From B10-G9 sp963712165 (lineage in GTDB: Bacteria > Chloroflexota > Anaerolineae > Anaerolineales > UBA11858), in contig CAVQGY010000005.1 in the NCBI GenBank assembly GCA_963712165.1, forward strand, positions 62,001-126,000: a stretch of DNA of 64,000 nucleotides, in the 5' to 3' direction. Positions 16,725-25,452 of this stretch are shown here, in pieces. The notes beneath the pieces are model-generated. The model was not told the origin of the DNA and ran no database searches. It was given only the letters and a program-made list of their open reading frames with translations. Each line of letters begins with the position of its first letter. Positions within the stretch are counted from its first letter, which is position 1. The position numbers and the translations under genes were made by a program.

Positions 16725-17444
16725 TTACACGATGCGAGGAACCAGGTCGCTGATGTTGGTGATCACCTGGCAGTCGGCGTCCGGGAAGATGTTGCGGGGA
16801 TCATACAGGATGGGGTGGATTCCGGCGTTTTTAGCCCCGATGATATCAGTGTAGTAGTTATCCCCGATATAGGCCGTAGTTTCGGGTGTGCTCTCGGCCA
16901 GGAAGAGGGCATGTTCAAAGATCTCTGGATCGGGTTTCCAGATCTGGATATCTCCGGACGCAAAAAAGAAATCCAGATAGATGTCGAATCCCAGTTCCCG
17001 GATCTCATCGTCTATCGAGTTGGAGCGGTTGCTGACCAGGCCCATCTTATAACCTTTGCCCCGCAGGGCTTTCAGAGTAAGTTTGACGTCCGGTCCAACC
17101 AGGGTTTCCGGCTGGTACAGCTCATTAAATTCTGCCTGTACATTTTGTGCGAGCTGTGCGGTTAGATCCTCTGACATGCCCACTGCCCACATCTTGCGCT
17201 TCAGATAATGCAGCCAAAATTCCTCCGTGAACTGCCCGTACATGTCGAGATCCTCATCCAATTCCGCTGAACTGGCCCAATACTGGAAGGTGAAGTGCAG
17301 CGCTTTCCGGTAGGCTGACTGCATGAGGGGAACCTGGTGTTTATCGAGGATGGTGAAGAGGACGTCAAGGGAGGATGGATGGTGATGGATCAATGTCCCA
17401 TCCAGATCAAATAATAAGGTGGTAATCTGAAGCGGTATGGTCAT
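16725..17444 (-). CDS. HAD-superfamily hydrolase, YjjG/phosphoglycolate phosphatase-like
   Basis: A 239-residue cytoplasmic phosphatase of the haloacid dehalogenase superfamily. Motif I is LLFDLDGTLI (nucleophile Asp plus acid/base Asp), motif II is GLVSNRSNS, motif III is the Lys of WKPDPEIF, and motif IV is GDNYYTDIIGAKNAG. A helical cap lies between residues about 20 and 100, as in subfamily I (YjjG, Gph). The substrate is probably a small phosphomonoester and cannot be read from sequence. It is intact although it sits between decaying genes, and transcription runs toward the ruined lipoprotein. Confidence 0.9.
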   Translation of the reverse strand: MTIPLQITTLLFDLDGTLIHHHPSSLDVLFTILDKHQVPLMQSAYRKALHFTFQYWASSAELDEDLDMYGQFTEEFWLHYLKRKMWAVGMSEDLTAQLAQNVQAEFNELYQPETLVGPDVKLTLKALRGKGYKMGLVSNRSNSIDDEIRELGFDIYLDFFFASGDIQIWKPDPEIFEHALFLAESTPETTAYIGDNYYTDIIGAKNAGIHPILYDPRNIFPDADCQVITNISDLVPRIV

Positions 17445-17645
17445 CCTGAGATCCTTTGCCGCTAGTTAATGGGGAGACGCCATAGATTGGCTCTCCAGTC
17501 CAAGATTTCTCGCCGGTAGCAGTTTGCTGCCTTTCCCGGGAATTCCTTTATAATACTATGGATTATACAATACCTAATCCTGACAGGGACGTGACCATTT
17601 GGCAATTAACAAGATTGTTATTTCCCTGAGCGGATTCAACTGGAT

Positions 17646-18039
17646 ATGAGCACTCCCCTTCAGAAGCAGACCCGGACCCAGATTATCCTGGCGGCCATCA
17701 TTGGGATGACCATCCCCTGTTACGGCCTGGGGTTGTTTTTTGTCTCTGTGAACCGCCGGATCGCGCCTACCATCACCCCGCGCGAGGCCTATACTGCTAC
17801 TTCCACCTGGTCTCCCCAACTCACAAACACGCCTGGATTGGTCCTTCCTACCCGTTATCCGACCTTTACACCAACCCTGACCTTTACCGCTACCCTGACC
17901 AGCACGAATACGCTCACTCCCACACTTACCCCTGAACCGACGGGTACGTTCACTGCAACCCTTTCCCCGACCAGCCACCAACACGCCACCTCCGCCCAGT
18001 GATACTCCATTGATCACTCCGTCGCCAATAGAAGAATAA
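17646..18039 (+). CDS. Thr/Pro-rich single-pass membrane protein, probably frameshifted near its end
   Basis: As read, a 118-residue protein stops at 18002. It has a cytoplasmic start (MSTPLQKQTRTQ), one membrane segment (IILAAIIGMTIPCYGLGLFF) and a long extracytoplasmic tail rich in Thr and Pro (TFTPTLTFTATLTSTNTLTP). Moving one base near 17970 makes the tail continue as ATNTPPPPSDTPLITPSPIE to a stop at 18037-18039. This keeps the same Pro/Thr composition and is almost certainly the original end. Function is unknown; such tails are common in cell-surface proteins of this phylum. TATAAT at 17549-17554 could be the promoter -10. Confidence 0.6.
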
Positions 18040-18163
18040 GGAAGGTCCTTCGCTAAATAAGGACTGTGATCTTCATCCAGGATTATTAGATTTCCATTAT
18101 TATTGTTTTCCTCCGGAGATTAATGTGGTTTAATGTACCCTCTTGTGTAGAGAAGGTTGTATT

Positions 18164-19499
18164 ATGAAAAAACCTGAAAATCCTGGCCGAAGAAGGATCT
18201 ATCTACGGATATTCCTCATTTTGGGTATCCTGGGATCGTTGGTGATCGGGATCAGCTCCTGTAATTTTCCCGATATCGGGGATATTTTTACCCTTTAATG
18301 ATCCAACCCAGATCCCTTCTGGAGATCAACCCACAGCAACCCCCCAACCATCGCCAACCCCCGGGATCCTTCCGATTGAACCTCGCAACCTTACACTCTG
18401 GCTACCACCCCATTTAGATCCGGAATCAGGAACCACTGCCGGAAATCTGCTGTCTGCCAGGTTGGAGGAATTTGAGGCCGCCCAGGGACAAACAGACCTC
18501 CGGGTTCGCATCAAGTCCCTTTCGGGAGACTTTGGCCTGCTGGAATCACTGAAATTGATCGACTCAACTGCACCGCTGCTCAAGCCAGACCTGATCGCCT
18601 TGCCGCGCCATCTACTGGAAGAGGCTTACCGGGATGGCCTGATCGTTCCCCTGGATGAATATCTGGATCTGCAAGCTGGGGGAGATTGGTATGAATACGC
18701 CCTTGAGTTGGCCATGGTGGATGAACAAACCGCAGGTATCCCCTTCGCGGGTGACCTGATGGTGCTGGCCTATAGGGATAATACTGGCGAGATACCCCCT
18801 ACCAATTGGAAAGCACTCCTCGATACTCAACGGGCAGTGTCTTTCCCTGCCTCTGATCCGGGTGGCCTGGTGACTTTGGCCTGGTATCAAAGCCTGGGGG
18901 GAGAATTGAGGGGGGAGGATGGGGAGCCCAGCCTGGATGGGGAACTGATGCTTCAGGTCCTGAACTTCTATAAACAAGCTCAGAATGCGAATGTCATGCC
19001 CTACTGGCTGACCCAATTTGAGACTGCTGAACAGGCCTGGACATCCTACCTGGACCGGCAGTCGACCCTGGCCATAACCTGGACATCGGTTATGTTGGGA
19101 TCGGAATCTCCCAATACGATCCTGGCAGCTTTGCCAACCAAAGACGACCGGGCTTATACCTACGCAGAGGGCTGGGTATGGTGTGTTGTGCCTTCAGATT
19201 CGGAAACCGAGCAATTCGCCCATGAATTGGCGCTGTTCCTTTCCGAGAGTGAATTCTTAAGCAGCTGGGCCCTGGAGGGGGGTTATCTGCCTGTTCGGCC
19301 AACAAGCCTGAAGAGCTGGTCCGAAAAGCCCTATTACTCCACCCTTGAGAGACTGCTGCCTGCTGCCGTATTGGTTCCGGATGGAGAACTGGAAGCTGCG
19401 ATCGGCCCGGCAATTCGAGATGCTGCAGTCCAGGTGCTCAAAGATCAGGTTGCCCCCGAAGCAGCCCTGGAGACCTTGCTGGGTAAAGTCCAGGATTGA
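18164..19499 (+). pseudogene. Lipoprotein solute-binding protein (ABC transporter type), one frameshift
   Basis: ATG 18164 opens a lipoprotein signal (FLILGILGSLVIGISSC, Cys at the lipobox) but stops at TAA 18296-18298. One base off, the frame runs on without interruption (FNDPTQIPSGDQPTATPQPS) into a family 1 extracellular solute-binding protein ending at 19499. The break lies at the TTTTT run 18285-18289. The body (about 370 residues) shows the sugar-binding-protein style, e.g. LVTLAWYQSLGGEL and LFLSESEFLSSWALEGGYLP. No ABC permease genes are adjacent. The rest is undamaged, so a very recent loss or a homopolymer sequencing error are both possible. Confidence 0.8.
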
Positions 19500-19588
19500 C
19501 GGTTCGGATCAAGTTGATCGGTTGATTACCAGGAGGAGAGTGGGGGATATCTAATCTGGATGATTTCCTTCCCAAATCATATCCCGCG

Positions 19589-19597
19589 TGATATAAT
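19589..19597 (+). promoter_or_regulatory. Extended -10 element upstream of rplS
   Basis: TGATATAAT (19589-19597) fits TGnTATAAT. No good -35 is present. The start would be near 19604, giving a leader of about 63 bases. Confidence 0.45.
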
Positions 19598-19630
19598 CAC
19601 CAGCCGTGTTTGAAAATGATAGTTGATGTA

Positions 19631-19652
19631 CTGGATTCTCGTGTCAATCCAG
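19631..19652 (+). promoter_or_regulatory. Leader hairpin next to the rplS ribosome-binding site
   Basis: CTGGATT (19631-19637) pairs with AATCCAG (19646-19652) around an 8-base loop. Its last two bases are part of the AGGAAGGA Shine-Dalgarno (19651-19658), so folding could limit translation. Autoregulatory L19 leaders are known in other phyla, but this one does not visibly match them. Confidence 0.35.
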
Positions 19653-19666
19653 GAAGGAATAATCGA

Positions 19667-20017
19667 ATGAGTGAGTTGATCAAGTCATTAGAGACGCCCA
19701 AGAACCCCGATATCCCCGAGCTGCAAACCGGAGATACTGTGACAGTCTTTGTCCGCATTAAAGAAGGCGATCATGAGCGTATCCAGCAGTTCAAAGGAAC
19801 CGTGATTCGTACTCATGGATCTGGCAACAGTGAAAGTTTCACTGTCCGCCGGATTGCCAGTAATAGCATCGGTGTTGAGCGCACCTTCCTGACCCGCTCA
19901 CCGATCGTTGAAAAAGTTACTGTACAGAGCAAGGGACATACCCGCCGCTCACGCCTGTATTTCCTCCGCGAACGGAGCGGAAAACGGGCCAAACTTCGCC
20001 AGAAATTCACCTCCTGA
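19667..20017 (+). CDS. rplS: Large-subunit ribosomal protein bL19
   Basis: A 116-residue bL19, a protein at the 30S-50S interface. It shows the usual blocks PELQTGDTVTVFVRIKEG, QQFKGTVIRTHGSG, ESFTVRRIASNSIGVERTF and RRSRLYFLRERSGKRAK. Translation from ATG 19667 is favoured: the Shine-Dalgarno AGGAAGGA ends 8 bases before it and homology starts there, although the frame is open further upstream. It stands alone here, without the trmD-rimM-rpsP partners typical of many bacteria. Confidence 0.96.
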   Translation: MSELIKSLETPKNPDIPELQTGDTVTVFVRIKEGDHERIQQFKGTVIRTHGSGNSESFTVRRIASNSIGVERTFLTRSPIVEKVTVQSKGHTRRSRLYFLRERSGKRAKLRQKFTS

Positions 20018-20039
20018 GCGGAGACATCTGCAAACAACC

Positions 20040-20075
20040 AAGGGCATTGGGATAATCTCGGTGCCCTTTTCCTTT
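20040..20075 (+). terminator. Intrinsic terminator after rplS
   Basis: AAGGGCA beginning at 20040 pairs with TGCCCTT (20062-20068). A T-rich tail (TTTCCTTTT) follows, 22 bases after the stop codon. The 15-base loop could pair further internally. Confidence 0.65.
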
Positions 20076-20110
20076 TAACGGGGGAAAATACCCAGAAAAA
20101 CCTGAGTATA

Positions 20111-21652
20111 ATGAAAAACATGAAACACCGGGCTCTACTACTCCTCTTTGGGCTGGGTCTGTTCACCCTCACTGCCTGTGCTGGCAATGGGGATCCCACT
20201 CCTGAACCTGAACCGACCATTCCGCGCATCTCCTTCGAATATTTCCAGGAGGGTCATTTCGTGGCGGTGGTACCCGGCTGGGAGCAAACCAGAGAGCTGG
20301 ACCCGGAATCTGTTTATATGGTCCAGAAAGAAGGGCAATTTGTCGGGATCAACCGCTACCAGAATTTACCGGAGATCTTTGCGACCCAATTTAAAGCCTT
20401 TATCGATGAAGACCCCAATGCTTACCTGGTCCGGGAAGATGAACTGGATGGAAAGCCGTTCTTCGAGTTCACAACCCGGGAAGAAGATCAAACCTTGCGC
20501 GTCCAGGCTGTTTTAAATTACTGCCAGGGACAAACCTATGCCGTGGTTACCGGAGGCAGGGATACAGTAGAAAATGCTGACCTCTTCCAACATGTCCTGG
20601 CTTCTTCAACCTGCCAGGACCCCTATGCGGTGCCGAATCTGCAAACCGGGAAGATCGGGCTGATGGTCAATCCGGCGCTGGATGATTTCTGGGAGGGTTA
20701 TTATCCTGCCCTGCGGCTGGCGAAAGAAAATGGCGTACAAGTGATGCACAGCTACCTGAGGTGGGGGGAGGTTGAACCTGCAGAAGGAGAGCGCGTCTGG
20801 GAGTGGCAGGATGCTTTGATGGGTTATCGCCTCCATGAAGGTTTTGAGATCTCCCTGGTAGTGAATATAATCCACACTTCCCTGCGAGGTCCCATGCCGG
20901 AAGACCTGGCTGAAATGGATTTCGATGACCCAGTCTTCATAGAAAGGTTCAGTGGGTTTATCCTTGAGGTCCTGGACCGCTATCCCGTGCAGTATCTCAG
21001 CATCGGCAATGAGGTAAATGATTATTTTATTCACCACCGGGATGAAATTCAGGCATATAAGACTTTTTTCCTGGCTGTCAGGGACAGGATCCATCAGGAA
21101 TATCCTGACCTGAAGGTGGCAATGACCTTCGCTTACCATGATGCGGAGACCACCAATGCCATCGATATCATCGAAGAGTTGAACCTGGGTGATTTCCTGC
21201 CAGTTACACTCTACCTGTACAGCCCACCCTTTAACTTTGACCGTGATCCTGCCGAACTGGAGTCCTATTTTGACCGTATTCTGGACCTGGCTGGAGATAC
21301 TCCAGTGGCTTTTGCCGAGATCGGCTGGAATACCGCCCAAAGCCTATCTGGCAGCGAGCAGGACCAGGAATTCTTTGTCAGGGAAGTATTCCGCCTGCTG
21401 TCACTAAACAGGGACCAGATCGAGTTTTTTGCCTGGTTCAATTTGCACGACAATAACCTGGAAAATACCTATCAATCGGCTTTATCCTTCTTGCCCCCAG
21501 ACTCCCACCTTATCCAGGATGAAGATTTCATGAGAGATTTTGTTGATTTCCTGACTTATCTGGGTTTGCGGGAAATGGACGGCACGCCAAAACTGGGCTG
21601 GTTTGCTTTTGTTGAAGAGTCTGAAAAATATCTGGAAGCGGTCCAGGAGTAA
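20111..21652 (+). CDS. Lipoprotein with clan GH-A (TIM-barrel) glycoside hydrolase-like domain
   Basis: About 510 residues. A lipoprotein signal (LLLLFGLGLFTLTAC, lipobox LTAC) is followed by an N-terminal domain (about 35-175) of unknown type and a TIM-barrel region (about 190-500). The barrel has the clan GH-A pair: LSIGNEVND, with the acid/base Glu near residue 301, and FAEIGWN, with the nucleophile Glu near 403. It is therefore a candidate surface glycosidase of GH5/GH10/GH53-like fold, but the substrate is unclear. ATG 20120 may be the true start: TATAAT at 20107-20112 would put transcription start at that ATG, and no Shine-Dalgarno precedes either codon. murI follows after 5 bases. Confidence 0.82.
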   Translation: MKNMKHRALLLLFGLGLFTLTACAGNGDPTPEPEPTIPRISFEYFQEGHFVAVVPGWEQTRELDPESVYMVQKEGQFVGINRYQNLPEIFATQFKAFIDEDPNAYLVREDELDGKPFFEFTTREEDQTLRVQAVLNYCQGQTYAVVTGGRDTVENADLFQHVLASSTCQDPYAVPNLQTGKIGLMVNPALDDFWEGYYPALRLAKENGVQVMHSYLRWGEVEPAEGERVWEWQDALMGYRLHEGFEISLVVNIIHTSLRGPMPEDLAEMDFDDPVFIERFSGFILEVLDRYPVQYLSIGNEVNDYFIHHRDEIQAYKTFFLAVRDRIHQEYPDLKVAMTFAYHDAETTNAIDIIEELNLGDFLPVTLYLYSPPFNFDRDPAELESYFDRILDLAGDTPVAFAEIGWNTAQSLSGSEQDQEFFVREVFRLLSLNRDQIEFFAWFNLHDNNLENTYQSALSFLPPDSHLIQDEDFMRDFVDFLTYLGLREMDGTPKLGWFAFVEESEKYLEAVQE

Positions 21653-21657
21653 GTTAG

Positions 21658-22491
21658 ATGACCAGACAGAACAAATATGATGGCCCAATTGGCATATTTG
21701 ACTCAGGCGTTGGCGGATTGTCGGTATTGAGGGAGGTCCGGCGCCTGCTTCCCAATGAGGATTTGATCTATATTGCCGATCAAGCCCATGTCCCGTACGG
21801 AAACCGATCCCGCGAGGATGTATTCGGATTTTCTGATGGCATTGTTCGCTACCTGATCAAAATCCAGACCAAACTGGTGATCATCGCCTGCAATACTGCT
21901 TCCGCAGTTGCCCTGGCTGATTTGAGATTAAAATATCCGGCTCTCCCATTTGTTGGCATGGAACCAGCCGTAAAGCCGGCAGCGGCGGAGACCATCACCG
22001 GTGTGGTTGGCGTGCTAGCCACACCAGCCACATTCCAGGGAGATCTGTACGCTTCTACTGTTGAGCGATTTGCCAAGGGAGTGAAGATCCTCCAGGATAC
22101 CTGTCCTGGGTTGGTGAAACAAATCGAGGAAGGACGGATCGAATCACCAGAAACGCGGGAGATCCTTGAACGCGCCCTGATTCCTATGCTGGAAGAGGGC
22201 GTGGACGAGATCGTCATGGGGTGTACCCACTATCCATTTGTTATTCCCCTGATCGAGGAGATCGTTGGGGATGAGGTTGCTGTGATCGATCCCGCGCCTG
22301 CAGTCGCCCGCCAGGCTGAGAGGCTTTTGAATGAGTATGACCTGCAGAAAGGAAGGTTGGAAGAAGGGGAGGTCTTATTCTATACAACTGGTGCGACCAA
22401 TGACCTGGACACCATCTTAACTACCCTGCTGGGGTTAGAGTCCAAATCGGAAAAACTGGATTGGGTTGGGGGAGATTTGCAGGGCAGTTAA
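21658..22491 (+). CDS. murI: Glutamate racemase
   Basis: A 277-residue glutamate racemase that makes D-glutamate for peptidoglycan. The two catalytic cysteines lie in IIACNTASAVAL and VMGCTHYPF, and the N-terminal GIFDSGVGGLSVLREVRRLL and HVPYGNRS blocks are standard. The stop of the GH-like lipoprotein and this ATG are 5 bases apart, so the two are probably cotranscribed. It is convergent with the LysM protein gene, 13 bases away. Confidence 0.96.
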   Translation: MTRQNKYDGPIGIFDSGVGGLSVLREVRRLLPNEDLIYIADQAHVPYGNRSREDVFGFSDGIVRYLIKIQTKLVIIACNTASAVALADLRLKYPALPFVGMEPAVKPAAAETITGVVGVLATPATFQGDLYASTVERFAKGVKILQDTCPGLVKQIEEGRIESPETREILERALIPMLEEGVDEIVMGCTHYPFVIPLIEEIVGDEVAVIDPAPAVARQAERLLNEYDLQKGRLEEGEVLFYTTGATNDLDTILTTLLGLESKSEKLDWVGGDLQGS

Positions 22492-22504
22492 TGCTTGACC
22501 GACT

Positions 22505-23137
22505 TTACTCCCGTTGTCTTAAACTGAAATAAAGAGCTGCTGCCAGCGATCCGCCAGATATCAGGACTGCCGTGATCACGACCAGGGGGTTTTTTGCGTT
22601 GGTGCGAAAACGGGGTTCGACTTTCTGTGTCTCCGTGGGTGCCGCTGTTGCGGGAGCAAATGATTTACTGGTAGCCAGGGGAGTGTCCAGGGAAGGTGTG
22701 TGTGAATACCTGGGAGGGGGAGTGGCACTGGGTTCGCCGATCGGTGTGCTGGTGGGTGTGTAGGAAGGAAATATGATCAGCTCATCGCCTGGAATCACAA
22801 TGGCGTCCGGTTCCAGGTCATTGAGTTCCAACAGGTCTTCTAAGGGCACATTATAGATCTCTGCGATGGCCCATAAGAATTGGCCGCCGCCGACAATATG
22901 CTTGACTGTCCCGTCCGGCAGGGGGGTAGAGACGATAATCGGTACAGCTGTTGGCTGAGGTGGAGAGGTTGGTGTATTGGACGCCTGGACAACCAGATCG
23001 AACTGAGCTGCCACCTGGTCTTTGCCGGGAATGAGTAGAGCTGCACTCCCTTCACGGGCCTGAATTGAATCCACCAAACTGAGCGGAACCAGAAATGCCA
23101 AGAGGATCAAGGCAAAGCGGATCATTTTGGAACCCAT
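22505..23137 (-). CDS. Secreted/membrane-anchored LysM-domain protein
   Basis: A 210-residue protein with an N-terminal signal (FALILLAFLVPLSLVDSIQA) and a Thr/Pro-rich linker. One LysM domain follows at about 76-122 (VKHIVGGGQFLWAIAEIYNV ... LNDLEPDAIVIPGDELII), then a second Thr/Pro-rich linker and a C-terminal membrane helix (VVITAVLISGGSLAAALYF). LysM binds N-acetylglucosamine polymers, so the protein probably ties the cell surface to glycan. No catalytic domain is present. A GGAGGGAGGGAG Shine-Dalgarno supports the start. Its neighbours murI and the isomerase suggest a cell-envelope setting only loosely. Confidence 0.85.
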   Translation of the reverse strand: MGSKMIRFALILLAFLVPLSLVDSIQAREGSAALLIPGKDQVAAQFDLVVQASNTPTSPPQPTAVPIIVSTPLPDGTVKHIVGGGQFLWAIAEIYNVPLEDLLELNDLEPDAIVIPGDELIIFPSYTPTSTPIGEPSATPPPRYSHTPSLDTPLATSKSFAPATAAPTETQKVEPRFRTNAKNPLVVITAVLISGGSLAAALYFSLRQRE

Positions 23138-23189
23138 AATGATCTCCCTCCCTCCAGAATCCCCCCATTCCTGGAAAAGAAAAAAAGGA

Positions 23190-24239
23190 TCAGAGCTCTC
23201 TCTTCAAATTCTCGATCGCGGCTACTGGTGTTGGATCGACGTCATATGCCATTGCCAGATAATAAGCGGTGTAATCCCCGAATTGGATCAAGGTCCACAT
23301 CTGGGCCAGGCGGCTTTCTCCCCGGGCCTGGATCAGGTCTGTGCTGATGCCCTCAAGCATAAAATTCTTCTTGGTTAGTTCGATCCGTCGTTTGTTGCGG
23401 GGGTGATTGGAGTCAGCTTCCAGGAACAAGGCTATGGTTTTCAGCAGAACCTGTTCGGGATTGACTACACCGGCCAGGGTGTTGTGGTTCGCTTCTGGCA
23501 GATCTTCATACTGCCCCCAGGCTTTGGCGACCTCGCTGATCTGGCCTTTCCAGCGCCTTGCTACCGGAGCCAGAAAGTCTGCGCCAAAAACACTCACCCA
23601 GCGGTCAATTAACTGGCCTGCCAGGCGTTTGGCTGGATTGTGATGGTCGGGCAGTTCAGGGGCGAGCTTTTCCCGCCCATCCTGCATCGCCCGCACGGCA
23701 TCATTAAGTTCAGGTAGAGGATCGGGGATGAAACCCAATCGTGTTAACACATTCAGCAGCAGGGAAAAAGAATATCCCACCGCTGCCCGGGGCTGCCCTT
23801 GATGCTTGAATATCCACAGTCCAACCTCGCTCTCGCGGGCGCGCTCGGCGATTTTCCCTCCGGTCGTTATTGCCAGCATGCTGCAGCCCCTCTCGAGGGC
23901 AGTTTCCATGGCGGAGAGGGTTTCTTCGGTATTGCCAGAGTGGGATGAGACAATCACCAGGGTCTCCGGGCCGTCTGCCCAGGCAGGAAGCCCGTAATCT
24001 CGGTGCACTTCCAGGGAGACAGTTGAGAGCGGTGAGGCATAGGCTTTGACCAGATCTGCCCCGATGGCAGAACCGCCCATTCCAGCGACCAAGACCTGGT
24101 TGACTTCCCGGTAATCATCCAGGGGAAGGGCCTCGGCTTCGTCCCAGGCTGCCAGTAATTGTTCAGGAAGCCCCTGCATTTCCCCCAGCATATCCTGTTT
24201 GTCCAATTTCGGAAAATCTTGATGATCGTTTAAATTCAT
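23190..24239 (-). CDS. Bifunctional phosphoglucose/phosphomannose isomerase
   Basis: A 349-residue SIS-domain sugar isomerase. The first SIS domain has LVAGMGGSAIGADLVKAYAS and VIVSSHSGNTEETLSAMETA, characteristic of the archaeal/bacterial bifunctional PGI/PMI family that interconverts glucose-6-P, mannose-6-P and fructose-6-P. The C-terminal domain ends with the family block containing MWTLIQFGDYTAYYLAMAYD and DPTPVAAIENLKREL. Length is normal. An AGGAATAG Shine-Dalgarno supports the start. It supplies both glycolysis and mannose-based glycan synthesis. Confidence 0.93.
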   Translation of the reverse strand: MNLNDHQDFPKLDKQDMLGEMQGLPEQLLAAWDEAEALPLDDYREVNQVLVAGMGGSAIGADLVKAYASPLSTVSLEVHRDYGLPAWADGPETLVIVSSHSGNTEETLSAMETALERGCSMLAITTGGKIAERARESEVGLWIFKHQGQPRAAVGYSFSLLLNVLTRLGFIPDPLPELNDAVRAMQDGREKLAPELPDHHNPAKRLAGQLIDRWVSVFGADFLAPVARRWKGQISEVAKAWGQYEDLPEANHNTLAGVVNPEQVLLKTIALFLEADSNHPRNKRRIELTKKNFMLEGISTDLIQARGESRLAQMWTLIQFGDYTAYYLAMAYDVDPTPVAAIENLKREL

Positions 24240-24311
24240 ATCTATTCCTGATCTGATGTTTTAAGTTACTATCCTGACTCGATTTACCGGAAGGTATAGT
24301 TTTAAGGTTTG

Positions 24312-25130
24312 TCACAAATCCTGCAATATAGCATAGATCGCCCTGCGAGGCCAGCCCGATCGTGCTGCCAGGCTCTTGGCCAGCTGGCTTGGGTTGAGTT
24401 CACCGCTCCCAAGCGCCCTATTGATCTCATCCATCAACCGGGTTTCCGGCCAGATCCCTTCCGGGTCTGCTCCGGCGATCACCAGGGTGATCTCTCCTTT
24501 GGGTTTCTTCTCCTGGAAGTGCTCCCTGGCTAAGGAGATCGGCCCCCGGATGATCTCCTCATGCAGTTTTGTCATTTCCCGGGCAATTGATATCTGACGG
24601 TCTCCCAGCACTGTTTGGCAGTCCTCCAGGGAATCCATCAGCCTGTGAGGCGTTTCCAGGAAGATCAATGTCCAGGGGAGATCCTTGATCTGGTCGAGCA
24701 GCTCCTGGCGGGAGGTGGATTTCCGGGGCAAATACCCCAGGTAGAGAAACCTGTCGGTTGGAAGGCCTGAAATGGACAGGGCTGCGATGGGGGCGCTGGG
24801 TCCGGGAATCGGAATCACCTGGTGACCGCCCTGTATGGCTGCCTGGACCAGGGTAAATCCCGGGTCATTGATCGCTGGAGTACCTGCATCTGAGATCAAT
24901 GCCAGGTCGTCATTTGATAAATGATCCAGCAGCGCGCTGGTCTTACTTTCCTTATTATGGTCGTGGTAGGGGGTAAGAGGTGTTTCGATCTGGTACTTCT
25001 TCAGCAGCACCTGGGAAGTGCGGGTGTCTTCTGCAGCTATTAATGGAACACCCTTCAAGACCCGGACGGCCCGGAAAGTAAGGTCTTCCAGGTTCCCAAT
25101 CGGTGTAGCAACCAGGTATAGATTACTCAT
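24312..25130 (-). CDS. rsmI: 16S rRNA (cytidine-1402-2'-O)-methyltransferase
   Basis: A 272-residue RsmI, which 2'-O-methylates C1402 of 16S rRNA using SAM. It has the tetrapyrrole-methylase-like fold: LYLVATPIGNLEDLTFRAVR at the start, AAEDTRTSQVLLKKY, LALISDAGTPAINDPGF, IPIPGPSAPIAALSISGLP and FLETPHRLMDSL. The gene overlaps the end of the DUF951 gene by 8 bases and uses a GGAGAGG Shine-Dalgarno inside it, so the two are translationally coupled. Confidence 0.96.
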   Translation of the reverse strand: MSNLYLVATPIGNLEDLTFRAVRVLKGVPLIAAEDTRTSQVLLKKYQIETPLTPYHDHNKESKTSALLDHLSNDDLALISDAGTPAINDPGFTLVQAAIQGGHQVIPIPGPSAPIAALSISGLPTDRFLYLGYLPRKSTSRQELLDQIKDLPWTLIFLETPHRLMDSLEDCQTVLGDRQISIAREMTKLHEEIIRGPISLAREHFQEKKPKGEITLVIAGADPEGIWPETRLMDEINRALGSGELNPSQLAKSLAARSGWPRRAIYAILQDL

Positions 25131-25326
25131 CGCCCCTCTCCTGCTGGGAGAGATTTGTCTTTACGCTGCGAGCCAATTTCCGGCGGGGAAGCATGATCTG
25201 GCGGCCGCATCCCAGGCATTCAATCTTGATATCGGCTCCCAGGCGGGTCACTTTCCAGCGGTCCTCCCCGCAGGGATGGATCTTGCGCAGTTTAAGAATG
25301 TCGTTCAGCTCTAAATCTGGCAGCAT
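25123..25326 (-). CDS. DUF951 small zinc-knuckle-like protein
   Basis: A 67-residue member of DUF951. It shows the typical HPCGEDRWKVTRLGADIKIE, CLGCGRQIMLPRRKL and a basic tail. Three conserved Cys (HPCG, CLGC) suggest a metal or nucleic-acid contact, but the function is unknown. In Firmicutes the family is often near ychF, whereas here it heads a two-gene operon with rsmI. TATAAT lies 6 bases before the ATG with no room for a ribosome-binding site, so a leaderless mRNA is likely. Confidence 0.85.
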   Translation of the reverse strand: MLPDLELNDILKLRKIHPCGEDRWKVTRLGADIKIECLGCGRQIMLPRRKLARSVKTNLSQQERGDE

Positions 25327-25332
25327 GGAGGC

Positions 25333-25341
25333 ATTATATCA
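25333..25341 (-). promoter_or_regulatory. Extended -10 promoter giving a leaderless DUF951-rsmI mRNA
   Basis: On the minus strand TGATATAAT (25341 down to 25333) fits TGnTATAAT. It is followed by six bases and then the ATG, so transcription would start at or next to the start codon. Confidence 0.55.
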
Positions 25342-25452
25342 TTTCCGGATTAGGATGACTTCTGGCTTGATATCACCCCACCGGTCAAGGATGCTTGAAA
25401 AGTGTTATATTCTAAGGATGGTAAGATGACTGCCTGGCCCGAGGAGAGGATC

